Shown here one piece after another: positions 11,162 through 24,200 of a stretch of DNA of 64,000 nt. Location of the stretch: the NCBI RefSeq assembly GCF_901933205.1, contig NC_044572.1:59678965-59742964 (forward strand). The letters are read 5' to 3'. Below the pieces are notes generated by a model. That model did not search any database. It saw nothing but the letters and a program-made list of their open reading frames with translations, and was not told the DNA's origin. The translations under genes were made by a program, and so were the position numbers. The stretch is from Camarhynchus parvulus (lineage: Eukaryota; Chordata; Aves; Passeriformes; Thraupidae). The stretch's first letter is position 1. Every line of letters begins with the position of its first letter.

Positions 11162-11545
11162 TGAAAAATAGATTTCTTGGGGTTTTTAGAATGGGGGTTC
11201 AGGGAGCAAGATGGAGGAATCTGGGCATGTCCAGCCTTTCTCATTCTTCTTCTTGGCTTCCATCTTCTGCTGTGAAGTTGGCACTTTTAGATTGGTTTAG
11301 AGGGGAAGCTCACTGTCTAACATAGGTAATAGGTATTGGAAAGTAATTGTAAATATTGTATACATAGTTTTTAGTATAAAAAGATAACATTGTCTCTGAG
11401 GCAGGCAGAGTGCCTCTGTCTCGCTGAGCAGTCCTCGGCAGGTCAGGAGAAAGAATTTTATAGATAAGATACGATAAACAACCTTGAGACCGAGAACTGA
11501 AGAGCTCTGACTCCTTCTTCGAGCACTGGGCTGGGAAAAGAGACA
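11162..11545 (+). mobile_element. Solo LTR of an endogenous retrovirus (ERVL-like, resembles passerine LTR)
   Basis: The unit starts with TG at 11162 and ends near CA at 11545, about 384 bp. It holds a TATA-like TATAAAAA at 11375-11382 and a GATAAA poly(A)-signal variant at 11473-11478. The end of the unit (ctctgactccttcttcgag and following) resembles ERVL-type LTRs common in songbird genomes. No clear target-site duplication was found, so the ends are approximate. No retroviral coding sequence adjoins it. Confidence 0.6.
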
Positions 11546-14299
11546 TGTAAGTATCTCGGGGTCACTCTGACCAGCTAGAGATCCCAAGACTCACTGACAA
11601 GGACAGGCATGATGGCTGTTCTTCATTCAGCTAAAAAGAAAGGATAGCTCCAGCACAGGCTTGCTTAGTCATGAAACTGCCATCCAAACCAGAAGCTATT
11701 TGTGAGCTTGAATGACACGAGCAACTAGTTGCACTGCCAGCTGAATGTCAGCGCAGACAGGGGACTGCTCTGATTGCAGCCTGGCTTTGTGCAAAGAAAC
11801 ACCAAGGAAACACCAAGGAAACACAAGGAAAAACACACAGAAAGAGAAGGAAAACACAGGTATCATCAAGGGGCCCTTATAAATCTCTGCTGAAGAAAAG
11901 CTCAGAAAACTTTTTGGTAAAATTATGGTAAAAAGGCATCTTGGTCTACAGACAATTCTCAGTGTATAACTTCTCCATTTGGTCAATCATTTTTTATAAT
12001 ACAAATATGTGCCTGTACCTATGACCTGTTTCTTCTCCTAAAAGAAATGTGCAATTTTATTCACATTGAGAAAAAAACCTGAAAACCAGAAAAACAAACA
12101 ACAAACAAAAAGCCAGATTAACAAAAAACCCTACAAGTGCTACCAGACAGTACATAAGTGTTTAGTGGATGATGGGTGCTACACAAGAAGAGAGAGATAG
12201 AAAAGACCCCATAGAAAAATTGCCAAAAAAACCCACTCATGTTTACAGTAATTGCTCTCACATGAATGAATCAGGAATACCCAACTGATAATATCAGGTT
12301 CCTTGATCAAAGGTAGCTACAGCAACGCACAGAGAATTCTTTGCTTAAGAAGGATGACTTCACTTTCATTACTCTATACCAAGACCACATGGAAGGTATC
12401 TTTCAACCTTGTCCTTACTTAAGGTAACCCACTGGAATTTGTTTTTCCATGGAGAACCATTTCCTTTTGTGCCTCTAAGGGTTTGCTAAAGCCTTTTCCC
12501 TATGTAATCCTTCAGCATCTTGGCTGCCTCAAGAATACTGTTGGACAGGACCTGTTAGTCAAAAGCTGTGGCTTAAACTGTGATTGTCTAAGGTATTTTT
12601 TAAAGCAAAAATACTTGACCATGGTATTCTAAGGAGTTTTCGATCTGGCAATTGAACAAGCAAATGTATTTGCTACAACATGGGCTTTAAAATTTGCAAC
12701 TGCATCGGTATTTTACCTCTAGTGTGTGCATATGAGCTGAACCACTTGGTATTTATGTGCTTTAAACTGCCAGTCCAGACAGTCTGGCTACTCCAGACTT
12801 ACAGCTGGGAATAAAGTAGCTGCTTTTGCTTAGTCTGATTTTCTGATAAGCTGCACAGAGTTATTAAGTGTGTTTCTCAGCACTGTGTGTAATAGACTAA
12901 GCTGAATTTTATTCTGTGTTTAGAAACTTCATTCTTTTCCATTATGTCCATTTTGTTGGTCTTTTCTTCAGCACTAGGACATTTCTTTCTTCATAACTTT
13001 ATGTTTTGCTGTCACTGAGCATAGCTGGCAAGGCTCTGCAACAAGCTGCAAAATCTTTTCCTGGTTCTGAAATAGCAGAAGACTCATGACATTCTGGTGC
13101 AGAAAAAGTGCCCCTGTTTGATGTTACACTATGTCATGGCTCTGCTCTCATCACATCCCCCAGCATTATGGTATGTTATGTTCCTTGTGTGACCTCAGGG
13201 GATCCTGACACGGGACCTGACAGACTTTATGTCATGCACCAACCTCATGTAAGATGACAGGTCTGATGTTTCTCCATCATAAAGAGATTATGTGTCTCTG
13301 CATTTATTTACTCATGTCATTGGGTTCAGCAGCTTGACTCCTTGCTGTTGAGAATGTGAGAGGAGATTGTTTACAAGGTGAAACAATAATGGGAATAAAA
13401 GGTCAGACCTTGGAAAAGCTAGGAGGAACAAATTGTCATGGTTCAAGGCATTGCTATTATGGACTGAGGTGTCTAGCCTTTTCTTAGCTTTTGGTCAGTG
13501 GTTGTACTTAGGTGAGATGGAAAACAAAGATTTTGCCCATCAATTTTAGGCTGTTTTAAGGCTAGCAGTGCTCTGGTACCATTTAAGGGATATTTTTTTG
13601 CAATCCATAAAGTGATTGCAACTAGAGTGGCCATAGGTAAAGACCAACAGTATTTTGAAGTATCAAAAGTGTCAAAATGGGTGCACCAATAAAATATTCA
13701 GTGTCTTACTCCTATGTCAAAGATGTTATGTGACTACAAATTAGACCTAAGATCACTAAATGTGGTAGAATCTGGTATAAAATAGCAGATAGTTGACATA
13801 TCACTACTTGAATGCAGAGCAGTGTGAGGGTCATCAACATTTTTGGTTTTTACTCAAAAGCATATCTTTAATAACAAAAATTTCCTTCCAGGTTACAGTA
13901 GTTCAATGTTAAACAGTATTACTTCGAGGATGGTAAATGCTTGGTTCTCCCCGTTATTAGTCAGAAGGAGACCAGCAGCCAGTGGGGAACTTTAGTTGTT
14001 AACCAATAACAGTAGCATGTTTGACTGCCCTCACCCTGAAATTGCTCTTTTTGTAATGGTTAACCGCTCTTTTGTAACTCACAGCAGGGGGCTAATTTTC
14101 CCATCAAAGGACAGCTAAGATAAAAGGAAAGAAAATTCTTTCCATCCCGCGTGTTAAAAATCCATTTGAAAAGACAATCATTACTGCACACTACAAAAAT
14201 TCGGGTAGGAAGGTCGAGTGCATTTTTAGACTTGGGGCTATCGGCGGGGGAAAGAGGTGATTAAAGGAATTACATTTGAATTGAAGGCGCTTCTGTTTT
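11546..14299. other. Intergenic DNA upstream of DCDC2, nothing recognised
   Basis: AT-rich sequence without a convincing gene. It contains a perfect 6-bp inverted repeat with one central base (12775-12787) and a reverse CCAAT-like ATTGG context near 14004-14012. Neither can be assigned a function. Distal DCDC2 promoter elements could lie here. Confidence 0.45.
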
Positions 14300-15270
14300 A
14301 CTTTCTCTCAGGTTTTACGGCTTCTCGTCCCCAGGGTGTGCCAGAGCGCGGTGTGGGCGCTGCGCCGCCAGGGCAGCCCCGCCGCCGGCCCGGCCCTTGT
14401 GGGAACGGGCGGCGGTCGGGCAGAAGGAGGCAGAGCGCGGATTTCCCTGTCTCCCTCGGGAGATCCCGTTCCCTCTGTACCCGCGGCCCCCTCTGCCTCC
14501 TCTAGGCACGCCGCCCCTCTCCCTCCTTCCCGCGGTGGCTCCAGGCCGGGCAGGCTCCCGCCTGGCTGCCCGGCGGGGAGGCCGAGCACACGCGGGGTCA
14601 AGTTTCCCGAGGAAAGCAGGGCACCAGGGCTTCCCGTCATGGCAGAGCCGGAGGATGAAGGCCCCCGAGGCTGCGGTGCCCGGCAGTCCGTGTCCCGGCT
14701 GTGCCGGCCCGAGTGTTCCGCCTGGGTTGGCGCTTCCCACACCCCGCGCCCGCGGCGCCCGGAGCACCGCGCTGGTTGCCGGGGAGGAGCCGCTATGTAC
14801 AGGCTGGGCAGGGCCGTGCCAGGCCCCGGCGGGCCGCGATCGCTCCCGGGAGGTGTGCCCGGCGTGGGCGGCGTCAGGGCCACAGGGGTTCCCCGGCAGG
14901 AGCTCTCCCGAGCAGACAGGTGCGGGCGGCTGGGGCTGCGCAGGAGGCACGGCCAGCAGCATGGCCAGCCCTGGCACAAAGGCGTCGTGGCTCTCGCAGC
15001 CGAGCGTGAAGAGCGTGCTGGTGTATCGCAACGGGGACCCTTTCTTCCCGGGGCGCCGCATTGTCATCCACGAGAAGAAAGTGTCCAACTTTGATGTGTT
15101 CCTGAAAGAGGTGACGGGCGGGGTGCAGGCGCCCTTTGGAGCAGTGCGAAACATCTATACCCCCCGGGGTGGGCATCGTGTCCGGCAGCTGGACGAGCTC
15201 CAGAGCGGGGAGCAGTACGTGGCTGGTGGCAGGGAGGCCTTCAAGAAGCTCAAGTGAGTGGCTGAAATGT
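14300..15270. promoter_or_regulatory. CpG island over DCDC2 promoter and exon 1
   Basis: GC content jumps at about 14300 and falls again just after the exon 1 donor. The island includes the presumed 5' untranslated region and the whole coding exon 1. A GTTGCC half-site of the RFX X-box occurs at 14775-14780. The large open frames on both strands here are expected from GC richness. Confidence 0.8.
14961..15253 (+). CDS. DCDC2: DCDC2 coding exon 1 (most of DCX domain 1)
   Basis: The exon runs 97 codons plus 2 nt to a GTGAGT donor at 15254. It carries VKSVLVYRNGD, VVIHEKK-like IVIHEKKVSNF and KEVTGGVQAPFGAVRNIYTP, the ubiquitin-like DCX fold. The same frame stays open upstream to 14397 with an in-frame ATG at 14655, so an N-terminal extension cannot be excluded. 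The 14961 start matches the mammalian N-terminus length. Confidence 0.95.
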
Positions 15271-18200
15271 AAGATTTATACAGAAATGAGTATCAGCATT
15301 TGGGGTTTGGCACGGTGGCAGTGCTTCAGAGGACCCCTCACCCTGTCCCTTTTATTTATTAGTCATTGAGGAAAGAGAACTTAGAAGCTGTGACCCAGGG
15401 CAAAAGTAAAAGAGCTTTAGAGGTGAGCCCCAGAAAGGGTATGCGTACCGTGAGTCACACAGTGACAACTCCTTGACATGACGGTAGAAAAGGAGAAACA
15501 GCCCCTGAACCCGAAGAACATGTGGGAATGGTGTGTTGTTGTCATGTCTGTGCTTAGCTGAAGGGCCAGTATCCATAATTGTGCTCAGGGGTAACGTGGT
15601 GAAAGCAGTAAAAGGTAGAGTGTTGACAGTCCTGCCACGAAGTTGATGAGCTTGGGAATTCAATACCCAATGCTTCCCTTCGTGTTTATTTTTTAAAATT
15701 CTAAAGTATTCTACCCAGCTATCTGTGTCTCCATCACTTCTGTTCATTTTGGATACATATATATAGCCTTTTAATGTTTCTCCTGTTATTTAAAAGAGGA
15801 CCATTTACTTTCTTTTTCCTGCTTGGACACTAAGAATTAAGCTGCTAGTTTGTCCGTTTTCTAATGAGTCACTGGGAGAATAATGTGAAGGAGGTCTGGG
15901 CTTTTAGGTATGTTTCCAGAGTGGCTCTGCATGTGATCAGTAACTGTTCTTAATTCTGTCAATGAATGTCATGGTCTCAATTGACCATGCTATCTTTTGC
16001 TTTGTCTTTGTGGGCATTTTTCCTACAGTGGAATTTATGGAAATTAATCTCAAAATTAACATCCCCTTTCCAGAGATGTTTGAGAATTCATATCATCAAC
16101 TACCACCTTTACAGTGTCTTCCTCATCTTGGTTCCTTAGAGTTGAGGGCATTATATTTTTCAGGAGAGCTCATTAGTGGCTCATTATGTTTCAGGACAAA
16201 ACTCTCTGTGTAATGAACAAGATCTCCCTCATCACCCCTTACCATTTCTGTCACTGGCTGCTTCCAAAGATTTATGGAAGCTTCTTGCACTTTAGTAGGA
16301 AAGCCAGAGAGAAAGATGTATGACAGGCTAAATATAAGCCCTTTTCCAATAGTACTTACTCTTTTCCATGTCAAATGCAGTGCTTAACTCTAAGAGAGAC
16401 TACCATTTCTTTTTCATATTAAATCCTGTGATTCTGCGGGTGGCTTAAAATTGTTGTTATCAGCACATCATTTTACACCTCCCTAAATGTGTTTTGTGCT
16501 GATAGGCTACAAATAAGTACGTGTTTGGCATTAGCATGCATGTTGTAGAGAATTGGGCACTCTGGATTTATATTGTGTGGGAAAAAGTATTTCTTTTGGT
16601 TAGGCCACACTATATGGTCAGAGTTTTATGGTGATGCTTTTTCAGACTTTTATGGTTGAAATATGCAACAAGGTACCTAGTTATTTAAGGCCAACAAAGA
16701 TAATACTGAAAGAAAAGCTAACCTCAGGGACTGGGTAAAAACAGGCTGTTTTGTATATCCCTTGATAATATGTCCTAGTTCTGTGCTGTAGAGAGGATAA
16801 ATGGGATGGCTTGAGATCCCTTCCATTTTTGTATTCAGAATTGGAGTTTTTCATTTACTGGTATTTGCTTACATAGTGCTGGAAATGTTGGCAGTGCTTT
16901 TATGAACATTAAAAAGAAGCTGAAGGGCTTAATGTTGAAGTTGTTCTTAATTGGGTTGTAGACAGAATGGTAATTAGGGAGACATCTTAGACAGAAAAGT
17001 CAGAGGAGAGGAAGGGTTAATTGGAAGGAACAGTTTTCTGGAAGGAACTGAAGGAATTAAAGAAAAATGTGTATGTTTGTGTAATGTGTCACAGGTAAAC
17101 AGTTACAGTGTGACAGACCAAAGCATCTGCCTTAAGGGATCTGCATCCGGTCTGATAGCATTAAGAAGTTTGATTAAAAAAAATAAAATTATCTATTTAT
17201 TTTTATTTTCCCCCAGTGATTGTTATTGGACATATTAATTGCTATGACAGACTGTGCAGGGCTGAACTTTGAAATGGAGGCTTGTGGCGCTGATGTGTGG
17301 GAGCTGTGGGGTGTAATGGAGAAAGTATCCAAGGAGTAGCAGAAGTTGAAAGTGTCATTGTTCAGCTTCAAGCAGTGCATTTGTTTCTTCTCAGATGCCT
17401 TACACTGAGAAATGAATCTCTTTCTTTCCTGTTCAAGGTGAATTCAAGATTGAACTGCTCTCATCTTTAGCATATGAGCCAAACTCTGACTCTTAACACT
17501 TTGAAGTTGATAGTTCTGAGGGCATATATTCTAGATAAACTGCTGAATAATTTTTTTTATATAAAAAAAAAAGAACCAGTATTTAGAAATTCTGATGTTA
17601 GAAAAAAAAGTAGAAATTTTCTTCAGTGGAGGAATTTTTAGTCAATGTTGGTAATTTTTATAACATATAACAAGTTTTCCAGCTTGTTTTGTCATTCAGA
17701 GGTGTCCTAAGTTAACACACCCATTTTTGTTGTATGTGTGGTAAGGTGTGTTGTTGGTATATTGGAGTTGTTGCAGTGGTGAGTGAGACTGCACATATAG
17801 GCTGCACCCCTGTGGAGTTCTTCCCCAGCTCTCAGCTCTCTGAAAGAAGACTGTCTATGCTAGGGCTGGTTTCAATTTTTAGCTTTTTTTCAGCATGCTA
17901 CTCCTCCATCCTCCTCCCTTTGCCCATGTACTTGTATCTGTGCTCATTCACCAATGGTAGATTGTCCTCTTTCCAGCTGTGTCTTTCTAAACAGTGCTGT
18001 AGTTTCAGCGTTGGCTTGGCTAGCCATGGGTTGGAAGCATTTCTGCTTTCTTAGTAAGTGAGAATAAATTTGTAAAATTTTTGATCTGAGGGTTTTTTTT
18101 TGTGTCATTATCAAAAAAAAACCCCAACCTTTGCTCTTATTTAGAATTTTCAGATTTGCAGGTCCTTGAAATTTGATGAATGAATGCCTAGACTTCTGCA

Positions 18201-21200
18201 CAGTGAATTTAAGCCTTTTACTATGTATTTGCTTTGCTTTGTCACTTTTCTTAGTTCTTGGTGAAGTAATTCACAGGTGCTTCGAAAACGAGAACCACAG
18301 TCAGCAAATATTGTTACAGGCTGTTGGAGCCATTTTGCCTGAGACACTTATTTCTTTTCTGTCTTGCAGGCTGTAAGTTTTCTTGTTTTTGGTCTAAAGT
18401 GCACTCGTTCCTTTTCATACTGAGAACTTGGAACAGTTGTTATTATTTGTTTCTAAACATGAGGCTTTAAAAAATGTTGTCCTATGTTGCTACACTTACC
18501 TTTTTCAAAGCATTGGCATGCACTTTCAAGCATGGCCTGGCAGCTTTGCTGTGTCTTACTGTCCCCTTACAACGAGGCCTTGAAATCCCTGTGACCATTC
18601 TGTGTACACTGATAAATGATTGCTGATCCTTCAAAGAAAGGATGATGTTTTTTCTTTATTTTTTACTCCTCTTTCCTGCTTTTGCATCTTCATTCAAATC
18701 CCATGAATTCTTAACTTCAGCCAAGTAGGAAAGTTTCTTCTGGCAAATGAATCTGATCCCAGTCATTAACTACAGAGAATGATATTACTGAAGGGCTGCA
18801 GGTGTTGTGAGAGCTGAGGTTTTATGGTGAGTTTGCGCTGGTTCTTGGCTTTAGGTATACCTGACTTCTCAAATAAGGTCTTCTAGTCTGAAACTCCTGG
18901 TAAAGCACCTTCCTACTGGAAATGAGATCAGGGAACATCACAAGGATAACAAAATATTGTCCAAATAGATTTGTTTTGTTTGCTTGTCCAGTTGAGGCAT
19001 GTATTTTATCCATAAAATAATTATGAAGCTATTATTGGTTCATTCAGCCACAAGAAACAAGTGTTCAGATGTGTCCACATTCTATTGAAACCAAAATGGT
19101 ATAGATCCTTTTAAACTTTAGCTGACACCCTGAATTAAACTCGGGTGTGCAGGCAAGCCTTCAATCTATCAGAGACTTACTGTGAGAGACTAAGAGGCAA
19201 GATGATGACTTTGAAAACTCTGGTAAGGTGATATTGTGCTGAGAACTATTGATCCACCTCACAGCTGGATATGATCTTCTTTCTGACAAGGGGGTTATTG
19301 ATGATCTGTTCTAATCACCAGTGACTTGAAGGTAGGTGGTTGGTTCTCCCGCTGTCTTTTATATTAGCCCAGAGGGCTAGCCTGAAGATTTATATTAAGC
19401 GTTAGTTAATATTAATAATTACTTAGTTTTTCTGTTATTTTTAAGCATAACAAGTTTTAAAACCTTCATGTGTGAAAAAAAGTGTAGAATATTGGTATTG
19501 TGTAAGTTAGATGATCCTGTAAATAATTAAACCTGTTTTCTTTCCACAGCTATTTGGACATTGGAGAAACAAAGAAAAAACCTGTTGAAGTCAATAATGA
19601 GGTAGGATGGCTGAAATATTGAAGAAATAAACCTGAAGTTTATGTTAGTGACATGCCTGCATTTAAGCCTGATTTTTTAATATACATTTATTTTATTTCA
19701 TTTTATAATAATACAGTTATCTACCTTTCTGCACATATTTCTTCAGTGCTTTTTATTCTGCTTGCTCTGAGCATGATATATTGACTGTCTTCTGCTCAGC
19801 TTTCTAAATTGCCACATCCAGTTAAAAACTCAGTACGAAAAAAGATCTCCCATTGTCTTCCTTGAATCTGGTCATAAACCTAAGGGAGATTTGTACTTGC
19901 AGAAAAAAATGGTACAAGTGAAAATTTTGAGAGTTTTGGACCAGCAAATTTTCTTCAAAACTTGATATTTCCTCTGAAGAAGAGACATTTTTGTTTGAAA
20001 AATGCCAGTGTAAACTTTTAACTAGTTCTAGTCCATAATTTACCAAGCTTAGTTGTTTATCTTCAATAGCGCTTATGCTGTAGTTGGAGGAGATAACTGC
20101 GAGCTTCAAAAAGCATCGTGAGGATTTGTGTGAGATGCATGGCTCTGCATTATTTTTACTGTTTTATTGTGTATGGAGGTAGCAGTGACTCCCAACAAAT
20201 ATTTGAGTTCCAGCTTCTGCCTCACAAGAAGCATCAGCCTACTTGTTTGTCAAATTCTTTTGCCTTGTGCTCTTGGGCCACATTTTCAGCAATTCATGGT
20301 TTGTATAGCAGGTATCTTCAGACAGTAGGACTCTAGAATATCCTCAGAATTGCTCTAATGACCTTTAGTGTCATACTCAGATACTTCTTATTCAGAAGCT
20401 ATGTAATACAACACTTTTTAAATTTAGCATAACTTGTCATCTGTATTTCTTTTGAATGGGCTCACTGAACAGGAAGATCAAATTTAAGTTGAAGGTTTGA
20501 TATGCTGCTGCTACAGCTACCTTGTAAATTTATTCTTAGTCGGATAGTTATCAGTACAGCTACAGCTTTGCTTTTTAAAAGCTGGTTTTAAGGCTGATTA
20601 TTTTGCTGCAAATCCTTAGAAGATTTTTGATATAACAGAAAGTCCATGCGGTTGTAGAAGTAGTTGTGAAGTTGTGAGTTTTTTTTTACTTACAGCTGCA
20701 GGTTTGATAAAAGGGGCTTTTATTATTTTGTCTGGAATCAGTGCTCATTGTTTATTATCTTAACACTTTCAGCCATGTCTTGGGGCTTTGAAGAAATCCA
20801 GTATAAACCCTCCATTATCTCAGCTTTCTTCTTCATATTTGACTTATGGTTGCAATCTCCACTGTCTCCCTGTGGAGAGCTTAAATCCCTGTGCTGAATT
20901 TAACTTAAACATGATTGATGTATTTGGGGAGAGGAGTCATAAAAATGAGATGAAACATATTGGTAGTCTACAGATTTTTATCTGGGTTTATGAATAACAC
21001 AGTTGTCTTTATGCCCTAATAATTTAATCTTGGGAGTGAACTTTCAAGGGACTAGTAACAGAAGTTTTAATGCCTAAATTAGTTTTTGTTAAAATGATAT
21101 GAGGCAGCAAAGTCCCAAGTTACTTTTTTTTTCAAATGTTCACTTAGAAATCAAAACCCTAGATTTGTTGTAGGACCAAGAGAGGTAGCATTATTCCTAT

Positions 21201-24200
21201 CATGCTTAAGTACAAAGGTATAAAATCTGATTGCATCAAGCACATGTAATTTGGCATTTTTTCCACTAAAACAATTACAGATATCTGATTTTGGTTAGTG
21301 TTCAGGAAGTCAAAACGAAGAAAACTTTATGCAGCAGCTGTACACTGTGTATGCAGCTGTGTGTTTTCTTTTGTGTTAGTTAAACTGCCAAATGCTCGAC
21401 ATCTGCTTTTGGGAGCACTTTAATGTTCTCAAGCAACACACTAAAGCAAATAATTAGAAAATGTGTTCAAACAAACGACGAAAAAATTATGTTCAAGGTA
21501 TGGTGTAAATCCTCTGGCAGAGCCATCATGCTGTTATAAAAAATCTCAAAATTTTAATGGTTGTGTTACTGGTAGGCAAAATAGTAAAAAGATTTCATCC
21601 TGACCCAAGCTAAAGCTTTGTTGCAAACTCTTTCTCAGGTGTGTTTCCATCCATCACTTCTTTTGGCAGCTGAGCTTCTTGTTTTTCAAGAGAGATTGCT
21701 TTTGTACCAAAGCTGATGTGCAAGTCCAAATGCACGTTAAATGATGTGCTTGAGGAATCTAACAATTGATCTCTTGGGAAAATACAGACCAACAGAGTTA
21801 CCAGTTGTTTATTATAAGTTTAATTGTTTTTAAAAGGTACTGAATGTTATTTTCCAATTATAATGGGGAAATCTGAACATTTATATTTCTCAGGCACTGT
21901 TTGATCTAAATGGTCTCTCCCTCTGCACTCAAAAAGATGAATTTTACTTGCCATTGGTGCTGGGAAAACTGAAGAAGAATCAACTGAGCTTTGGTATTTG
22001 CAAATCCTGTAGGCAACTATTTATTTTAAACCCTCTTTGCTTCATAAAAATATGTTCAGCTGGAGTCTCCTTTCTTCTTTGGCTTCTTAAGATCAACTCT
22101 TTGAACACACTGTAGTAAATGAACTTTACCCTGCGATAGTGTAACAGCAAAGAATTACAGGTACCCAAGAAAAGCCGAAGTATTTTGATATTGAAGATCC
22201 AGTCTCTCGCAGCTGAGAGAAAAAAGGAAGGTTATACTGTCTGTATGAAGCAGCATCTGTTATCAGAAGGCATAGTAGACCTGCAGTAAGCTACTCTACT
22301 GTTGATACATTTGCCCTTCATTGATCTTAGGTAGTGAGAATGTCACATTTTTTTGTCTGCACTTCACTTTTTCTCCTGGACTTCTAGGACAAGGTGATTG
22401 TGTGGGTAACTCTGACACAACTATGTCACATTTTCCCAGTTTTTCACTTTTTTGCTGTTTCACCTAAACTTTTTTATTGTTCCATAACTCCTTTTTGATT
22501 GCAACTTCTTGTTTTATCATTTGGTTTAGGTGTGGTCACATTTATAGGAGTATTTGTTGAATGGAATAATCAATGTTTTTATGAATGATTCTTCAGAGGA
22601 TTAGTAAAGATTCCTCAAAGCTATCCTACATGTATGATCTGCATATTTGTATCTGTATACACCTCCAGAACATCTCTCCCAGTGAAAACATTTACTAATC
22701 ACAAGGATTCGAGTGAATGTCTAAACATTTTTGTAATTTTAAATTTCTTTTTCTGATCCAGTGCCTGTCAGTTCTCACATTGGTCACATTTGGGAAGACA
22801 CAGACATGGGCTAGGACATGGAGTAAGGTTCTTTTGCTTTCTAGGGAGCTTCACAGAACGTGTTTGTGACTGTGATGAAGTGTGACTGCAGGGTGAAAAT
22901 GTGACTGGCAGAATGTCTTCTATCGGTGGTCTCTAGGTACAGCCCATCACTCAGCAGCTGCTGGGGCGTCTTGTGGACCAGGCATAGCTAATTGGCAAAT
23001 CTCAGTGTAGGTCAGCTGGCCACTGTGTTCTTGCTGAGGTCCTGGGACAGGTCCTGGTCCCCGTTGTCCAGTGCTGACAGAAGAGACAAGCACCATGACA
23101 GGGGAGTGTGAGGTAGAAAATACAATGCTTGAGACTTGGTAGATATGAACTTAGCAGTAAAATTTTCCCCAAAAGCATTTAAGATGATGCTATAAAATTA
23201 TTTTGAAGACTTGCAAATCCTGCATTTCTCTCTGTTCCTCCATGTTTCAGAATTAAATTATTCTAGTATCATTTATGGTAATTGTTTTTCCTCATCCTTT
23301 GTTGCTTGACAAAGTCACCACTCATCTCTTAGCTGCAGTATGATTGCACTTATCTGCAAAAAATACATTTTGGAAGTCTATGATGTTGTCTTGGTTTCAC
23401 AAATTATTTTGGTATATTCATGCTGGATATACCTTGTATCTAACTTGACGTGAGTCATTCATTTTCAAGTACCTTCTCATGAAAAATCACAGTAGTTATA
23501 ATTATCTTTTATTTTAAAACTACTGTTTATCATGTTTGGCAACATACACGTTTAATCATAAGGAAAATATTGTCATTTTTCAATTATTGGGCTCTTGATT
23601 CACTTTAACATCTAACTGTCAGTTAGAAATGGCTCATGGATATTTTCTCTGTACAAAAGATAGTTTTGTAAAAGGGACTAAATAGATACTAGAAATTATT
23701 CCAGGCTGTGCAAATTACAGCTTTTTGATGTCAAAACAATATAACTACATCAGATATTCTTTCCAGATTCTTTCATAAGGATTAAAAAAACTTAAACATT
23801 ATTTGTGCTACCCAAAATTGCTAAACACAAAATACTGTTTGGCTGGTAACAAGTCATGTATAAAGGTTCACTTCATATTCCTTTGCCAGAATGCAAAACT
23901 ATAGGTTATAGGTTGGATATTAGGCAAAAGATTTTTATGGAAAGAATGATAAAATTCTGGAGTGGTCTGCCCAGGGAAGTGATGGAGTCACCATCTCTGG
24001 ATGTGTTTAAAAACAGACTGGATGTGGCACTTGGTGCCATGGTTTAGTTGAGGTGTTAGGGCATGGGTTGGACTTGATGATCTCTAAGGTCGCTTCCAAC
24101 CTAGTGATTCTGTGAATTCTGTAAACCCTCTTGCTACTCCATATTTGACCTATTTGATTTCTTCTACTGCTGGCATCACAGACTAGGCAAGAATTTTTTT

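Noticed and set aside
12775..12787. Palindrome ccagac-a-gtctgg upstream of DCDC2
   Set aside because: A 6-bp stem is expected by chance in a window this size, and no known binding motif is matched.
14397..14960. Upstream extension of the DCDC2 frame
   Set aside because: The frame is open because the CpG island has few stops. The encoded text is Pro/Arg/Ala-rich and does not resemble DCDC2; the 14961 start fits the family length.
16993..17060. GGAA-rich patch in DCDC2 intron 1, similar in flavour to the human READ1 compound repeat
   Set aside because: READ1 lies in human intron 2 and is a long tandem GAGAGGAAGGAAA-type repeat. This patch is short, not tandem and in intron 1. No READ1-like tract was seen in intron 2.
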